A stretch of 9,705 nucleotides of DNA from the NCBI GenBank assembly GCA_017629325.1, contig JAGBXL010000192.1, forward strand, positions 1 to 9,705. The letters run 5' to 3'. A program made the translations under genes and the position numbers. Of this stretch, positions 6,700 to 9,705 are shown piece by piece. This stretch comes from Clostridia bacterium. GTDB lineage: Bacteria; Bacillota; Clostridia; UMGS1810. A model generated the notes under the pieces. The model did not search any database. It was not told where the DNA came from and saw only the letters and a program-made list of their open reading frames with translations. Numbering within the stretch: the first letter of the stretch is position 1; each line of letters opens with the position of its first letter.

Positions 6700-8115
6700 T
6701 TATTTAATTATTTCACCCATTAAAGACCATGTTTTTGCCTCGGTTATTTTAACATCGGCAAAGCTGCCCTTCATATCTTTATCGCATTTAAAATTAACAA
6801 CCTTTCCGCCTTCAGTTCGCCCTGTCATAAAGCTTTGGTCGGTTTTGCTCATTCCCTCAACCAAAACTTTCATAACCTTTCCTTCTAGCACTTTATTCTT
6901 TTCATAGGAAATCTTATCCTGAACATCTAACAGGCGGTCGAAATTTTCTTTCTTTTCTTCCATAGGTATTGGGTCTTCCATAACTGCGGCAGGTGTGCCG
7001 CCCCTTTTGGAATAGATAAAGGAGAAGATTGTGTCATACCTTACCTTTTCCAAAACATCTATGGTGTGCTCAAAATCTTCTTTTGTTTCACCCGGAAAGC
7101 CCACTATAATATCGGTGGTGAGGGTGATATCGGGCATTTTTTTCTTTACTTTTTCTATTTTTTCAAGGTATTCTTCTTTGGTATATACCCTGTTCATAAG
7201 CTTTAAAATGCGGTTGCTTCCTGCCTGAAAAGGAAGGTGAAGCTGCTTGCATATTTTTTTGTTTGCAGCCATTGTGTCTATAAGCTTATCGCTTATATCT
7301 TTTGGATGGCTTGTCATAAAACGGATTCGTTCTATCCCATCTATTTTGCACACCTCGTTTAAAAGGTCGGCAAAATCTATTTTTTCATCTAAATCTTTTC
7401 CGTAGGAATTAACATTTTGACCCAAGAGGGTTATTTCCTTGTAGCCCTCATTTGCTAAGTTTTTAACCTCGTTTATGATAGAGGCTTTATCGCGGCTTCG
7501 CTCTCTGCCTCTTACATAGGGCACTATACAATATGAGCAAAAATTGTTGCAGCCATACATAACCGACACCCAGGCACTTGGTCCCTCCTGCCTTTTAACA
7601 GGAAAATCCTCGGCAATATGCCCCTCGGTATCTAAAAGGTCTATTACCCTTGAGCCCGATTTTATAACCCTTAATAAAAGCTCGGGGAAGCTATATAGCG
7701 AATGTGTGCCAAACACCAAATCAACGTGCCTATATTTAGACTTTATTCTTTTGGAAACTTCCTCCTGCTGCATCATACAGCCGCACACGCCGATTATAAG
7801 GTCGGGCTTTTTTAATTTTAAATGCTTTAATGCACCCAGATTCCCGTAAACCTTTAGCTCTGCATTTTCTCTTACGGCACAGGTGTTAAAAATTATTATG
7901 TCGGCTTCGTCTTTGTTTTCGGTTTTTTTAAATCCCATTTCACAAAGCATTCCCATAATGATTTCCGAATCGCTCACATTCTGCTGGCAACCATAGGTTT
8001 CAATAAATGCTTTTTTATTTTTCCTATCTGAAAGTAAATGCTTTATTTCTAAAATTTTATCCTTTTGTTTTTCTACCTCTTGGCTGGATAAAACAACACT
8101 ATCTCTTTTGCTCAT
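6700..8115 (-). CDS. miaB: tRNA-2-methylthio-N6-dimethylallyladenosine synthase (methylthiotransferase)
   Basis: Radical-SAM enzyme that converts i6A37 to ms2i6A37 in tRNAs reading U-initial codons. 471 residues. After a charged extension of about 35 residues comes the UPF0004 domain with three cluster-binding Cys: C43 (TYGCQQN), C79 (NTCAVRENAE) and C113 (GVCGCMMQ). The radical-SAM core follows with CNNFCSYC (C189, C193, C196), GQNVNSYG (232-239), LPFQAGSNRILKLMNR (294-309) and DIIVGFPGET (335-344). A TRAM RNA-binding domain covers about 403-470. The GQNVNSYG and QAGSN signatures favour MiaB over MtaB or RimO, and miaA in the same operon agrees. It is the first gene of the operon: the promoter is at 8162-8190 and AGGA lies ten bases before the ATG. 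A small upstream ORF overlaps the start codon. The stop lies 19 bases before the RicA-like gene. Confidence 0.96.
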   Translation of the reverse strand: MSKRDSVVLSSQEVEKQKDKILEIKHLLSDRKNKKAFIETYGCQQNVSDSEIIMGMLCEMGFKKTENKDEADIIIFNTCAVRENAELKVYGNLGALKHLKLKKPDLIIGVCGCMMQQEEVSKRIKSKYRHVDLVFGTHSLYSFPELLLRVIKSGSRVIDLLDTEGHIAEDFPVKRQEGPSAWVSVMYGCNNFCSYCIVPYVRGRERSRDKASIINEVKNLANEGYKEITLLGQNVNSYGKDLDEKIDFADLLNEVCKIDGIERIRFMTSHPKDISDKLIDTMAANKKICKQLHLPFQAGSNRILKLMNRVYTKEEYLEKIEKVKKKMPDITLTTDIIVGFPGETKEDFEHTIDVLEKVRYDTIFSFIYSKRGGTPAAVMEDPIPMEEKKENFDRLLDVQDKISYEKNKVLEGKVMKVLVEGMSKTDQSFMTGRTEGGKVVNFKCDKDMKGSFADVKITEAKTWSLMGEIIK

Positions 8116-8138
8116 TAATATAAAATCCTTTCGGGCAT
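8115..8138 (-). CDS. Candidate 7-codon leader ORF overlapping the miaB start
   Basis: The miaB leader contains ATG at 8138 followed by six codons and TAA, encoding MPERILY. The last A of the TAA is the first A of the miaB ATG (TAATG). It lies inside the predicted transcript, about 17 bases from the expected 5' end, and contains the miaB ribosome site. Its own ribosome site is weak (AAAAGA). Codons 6 and 7 are UUA and UAU, both U-initial and read by tRNAs that MiaA and MiaB modify. It may be chance in AT-rich DNA. Confidence 0.2.
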   Translation of the reverse strand: MPERILY

Positions 8139-8161
8139 ATCTATTCTTTTATACCATATAT

Positions 8162-8190
8162 ATCATACCACATTTTAAAGACAATGTAAA
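8162..8190 (-). promoter_or_regulatory. Sigma-A-type promoter of the miaB-ricA-mutSL-miaA operon
   Basis: Minus strand: TTTACA (8190-8185), 17-base spacer, TATGAT (8167-8162). The spacer ends in TGG, giving an extended -10 (TGn). The expected transcript start is near 8155, which leaves a leader of about 40 bases before miaB. No other clear promoter was seen in the short junctions of the operon. Confidence 0.75.
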
Positions 8191-8204
8191 GAAAAAATCG
8201 TATC

Positions 8205-8233
8205 TTGACGCTTAGTTAAACTTTAAGTATAAT
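8205..8233 (+). promoter_or_regulatory. Consensus sigma-A-type promoter of prmA
   Basis: TTGACG (8205-8210), 17-base spacer, perfect TATAAT (8228-8233). The expected start is near 8240, with a leader of about 28 bases. The -10 box contains the A and T of the upstream in-frame ATG at 8232, so that ATG cannot be in the transcript. Its -35 box is 14 bases from the -35 box of the divergent miaB promoter. Confidence 0.85.
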
Positions 8234-8251
8234 GGTATTAAAGCGAGGAAG

Positions 8252-8257
8252 AAAGGA
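8252..8257 (+). promoter_or_regulatory. Ribosome binding site deciding the prmA start
   Basis: AAAGGA, ten bases before the ATG at 8268, within the purine-rich run GAGGAAGAAAGGA. It supports 8268 rather than 8232 as the start. Confidence 0.75.
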
Positions 8258-8267
8258 ATTCAGTTTT

Positions 8268-9236
8268 ATGGAATGGATAATATTTAAAATATTTACAACA
8301 AGCGAAGGCATTGAAGAAGTTATTAGTATGCTGTATGAAATGGGAATAACAGGCATTGAAATAGAAGACGAGCAGGAATTTAAAGATTTTCTTGAAGAAA
8401 ACAAAAAATACTGGGACTATGTTGACGACGATTTATTAAAAGAAAAGAGCGGCGAAACAAAAGTTAAAATATACATAGAAAATAAGCCTGATGCAAAAAA
8501 TATAATGGCAAAAATTATTTCAAAGCTCGATGACTTAAAAAAACTTGATACAAATAATCTTTGGGGCAGGCTTGAAACCGAAACAGAAGGAATAAATGAG
8601 GAAGACTGGGCAAACAATTGGAAGGAATTTTTTAAGCCCACAAAAATAGGCAAAAAGGTTCTTATTCAGCCCCAGTGGGAAAAATTTGAGGGCAAAACAG
8701 ACCGCACCGTGTTTACCGTAAACCCCGGAATGACCTTTGGCACAGGCACTCACCACACAACCAAAATGTGCATTGAAGAACTGGAAAATGCAGTGGATAG
8801 CGACAAACTCATTTTAGATGTGGGCTGCGGAAGCGGAATACTCTCTATAATATCGCTTCTTTTAGGTGCCAAAGAAGCTTATGCTCTTGATATTGACCCC
8901 GCCTGCGAGCATGTTGCCTATGAAAATGCAACCCTCAACAGTGTTGATAAATCAAAGTATCACGTTTATTCAGGCGATATTTTAACCGATGCCGAGCTTT
9001 TTGAAAAACTAGCTAAAAGAAAATATGATGTAATAGTTGCAAATATTGTTGCAGATGTTATTATTGCCCTTTTGCCCACAGTAAAAAAGCTTATTAAAGA
9101 AAATGGCGTGTTTATATGCTCGGGCATAATCGAAGAAAGAATACCCGATGTCGAAAAGGCTTTTAGGGAAAATGGTCTCGAAATTTCCGCCATTAAAAGA
9201 AGCGGCGAATGGGCAGCCATAAGGTGCAATTTTTAA
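8268..9236 (+). CDS. prmA: Ribosomal protein L11 methyltransferase
   Basis: SAM-dependent methyltransferase that methylates ribosomal protein L11 in the cytoplasm. 322 residues from the ATG at 8268; the longer in-frame start at 8232 lies in the -10 box of the promoter and is rejected. The N-terminal substrate-binding domain (about 1-100) opens with the typical MEWIIFKIFTTSEGIEEV. It is followed by the conserved WANNWKEFFKP (114-124), then the Rossmann methyltransferase domain: NPGMTFGTGTHHTT (152-165), SAM-binding motif LDVGCGSGILSI (183-194), the acidic DIDP loop (208-211) and VANIVADVI (257-265) with the Asn-Ile element seen in PrmA. The WANNWK and GTGTHHTT signatures together separate it from generic methyltransferases. 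It is transcribed divergently from miaB; rsmE follows after 103 bases with its own promoter. L11 methylation is generally non-essential, so no strong phenotype is implied. Confidence 0.96.
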   Translation: MEWIIFKIFTTSEGIEEVISMLYEMGITGIEIEDEQEFKDFLEENKKYWDYVDDDLLKEKSGETKVKIYIENKPDAKNIMAKIISKLDDLKKLDTNNLWGRLETETEGINEEDWANNWKEFFKPTKIGKKVLIQPQWEKFEGKTDRTVFTVNPGMTFGTGTHHTTKMCIEELENAVDSDKLILDVGCGSGILSIISLLLGAKEAYALDIDPACEHVAYENATLNSVDKSKYHVYSGDILTDAELFEKLAKRKYDVIVANIVADVIIALLPTVKKLIKENGVFICSGIIEERIPDVEKAFRENGLEISAIKRSGEWAAIRCNF

Positions 9237-9244
9237 TGAATTTT

Positions 9245-9277
9245 GCCGAAAAAAAGGTCTTTGTTTGGCTTATTTTA
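9245..9277 (+). terminator. Possible weak intrinsic terminator after prmA
   Basis: Nine bases after the prmA stop, GCCGAA (9245-9250) can pair with TTTGGC (9264-9269) using one G-T pair, and after an A-G mismatch three more A-T pairs form, leaving the loop AGGTC. The tail is TTATTTT. The stem is AT-rich and imperfect, so termination would be partial at best. Confidence 0.35.
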
Positions 9278-9287
9278 CAAAAATCTC

Positions 9288-9317
9288 TTGACTAAAGTGC
9301 TTTTATGTTGATATAAT
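9288..9317 (+). promoter_or_regulatory. Sigma-A-type promoter of rsmE
   Basis: TTGACT (9288-9293), 18-base spacer, perfect TATAAT (9312-9317). The transcript would begin near 9324, giving a leader of about 16 bases that holds GAGAGGTG six bases before the rsmE ATG. Confidence 0.75.
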
Positions 9318-9339
9318 AAGCTATTGAGAGGTGTAGTTA

Positions 9340-9705
9340 ATGCACAGATTTTTTACAGACCGTAATTCCATTTGCGGCGACACAGTAAAAATAAGCGGCG
9401 ATGATGCACATCATATATCAAAGGTTTTACGGCTTAAAGAAGATGATGAGATTATTATTTGCGATAAAGAAGGCACAGATTATCACTGCTCAATAAAGCT
9501 TATATCTAAAGATGAAATTGAAGCGTGGATTCTTAAAAAAGAAATATCATCATCGGAGCCACCCATAAGGATAACTCTTTATCAGGGTGTGCCAAAGGGT
9601 GATAAGCTTGAAAGTGTTATTCAAAAATGCGTTGAGCTTGGTGCTTTTAAAATTGTTCCCGTTGCAATGAAACGCTCGGTTGCAGTTATTAAAGATAAAG
9701 AAAAA
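9340..9705 (+). CDS. rsmE: 16S rRNA m3U1498 methyltransferase RsmE, 3' end outside window
   Basis: First 122 codons of an open frame that runs off the right edge. RsmE is a SPOUT-class enzyme that methylates N3 of U1498 in 16S rRNA, in the decoding region of the small subunit. The family N-terminus is clear: MHRFF at the start, GDDAHHISKVLR (20-31), a small PUA-like beta domain up to about residue 70 with a DKEGTDYHC strand (42-50), then ITLYQGVPKGDKLESVIQ (78-95) and KCVELGAFKIVPV (96-108), leading to KRSVAV (111-116). The SAM-binding knot and its C-terminal motifs lie beyond the window. Start: ATG at 9340 with GAGAGGTG six bases upstream. The family assignment is strong from the HH.skVLR and YQG.PKGDK..ViQK..ELG patterns. 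prmA followed by rsmE is a common order in Firmicutes. Confidence 0.95.
   Translation, partial: MHRFFTDRNSICGDTVKISGDDAHHISKVLRLKEDDEIIICDKEGTDYHCSIKLISKDEIEAWILKKEISSSEPPIRITLYQGVPKGDKLESVIQKCVELGAFKIVPVAMKRSVAVIKDKEK

Noticed and set aside
8211..8227. Short AGTT-A-AACT palindrome in the prmA promoter spacer as an operator
   Set aside because: Four-base arms in AT-rich DNA are expected by chance, and the symmetry does not extend outward.
8232..8267. Upstream in-frame ATG adding 12 residues to PrmA
   Set aside because: The ATG overlaps the perfect TATAAT of the prmA promoter, so it would be upstream of the transcript start; the ATG at 8268 has AAAGGA ten bases away and begins with the family N-terminus.
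8966..9229. Minus-strand 87-codon frame within prmA
   Set aside because: It is an antisense shadow of the PrmA methyltransferase domain, which shows full family conservation on the plus strand.
1..9705. Search for CRISPR arrays, insertion-sequence ends, tRNA or rRNA genes and riboswitches
   Set aside because: No spaced direct repeats, transposase motifs or recognisable RNA gene structure was seen; the intergenic spaces are at most about 150 bases and are explained by promoters, ribosome sites and the small repeat/hairpin.

Overview
The window is AT-rich bacterial DNA (roughly 35-40 % G+C by eye) with strong AGGA/GGAGG ribosome binding sites, very short spacers and textbook sigma-A-type promoters. 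With a MutL that carries its own endonuclease motif and a YlbF/RicA-family protein beside miaB, this points to a Firmicute, most likely an uncultured Clostridia member. No marker here fixes the genus.

Layout. Positions 1-8115 hold one tightly packed minus-strand operon. In transcription order it reads miaB, a YlbF/RicA-like gene, mutS, mutL, miaA and a HlyD-like membrane-fusion-protein gene that runs off the left edge. Gene spacing is 19, 90, 16, -4 and 0 bases. A single clear promoter lies at 8162-8190. Back to back with it, 14 bases away, is a consensus promoter at 8205-8233 driving plus-strand prmA. It is followed by rsmE, which has its own promoter at 9288-9317 and is cut by the right edge.

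Function. MiaA and MiaB act in sequence on A37 of tRNAs that read codons starting with U (i6A37, then ms2i6A37). They bracket the mismatch-repair pair MutS/MutL. The RicA-like protein has a four-cysteine C-terminal tail that suits metal or Fe-S binding. PrmA and RsmE are translation-apparatus methyltransferases (protein L11 and 16S rRNA m3U1498). The window is therefore mostly conserved housekeeping, and I see no mobile element, CRISPR array, RNA gene or clearly new multi-gene system.

The less ordinary parts are small. There is a 7-codon upstream ORF overlapping the miaB start, whose last two sense codons (UUA, UAU) are read by MiaA/MiaB substrate tRNAs. The only loose junction in the operon, between ricA and mutS, holds a 7-base tandem repeat and a hairpin. 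The Cys-rich tail, a MutS without a visible clamp-binding motif, and a HlyD-like gene behind miaA complete the list. No stretch longer than 300 bases lacks a gene.
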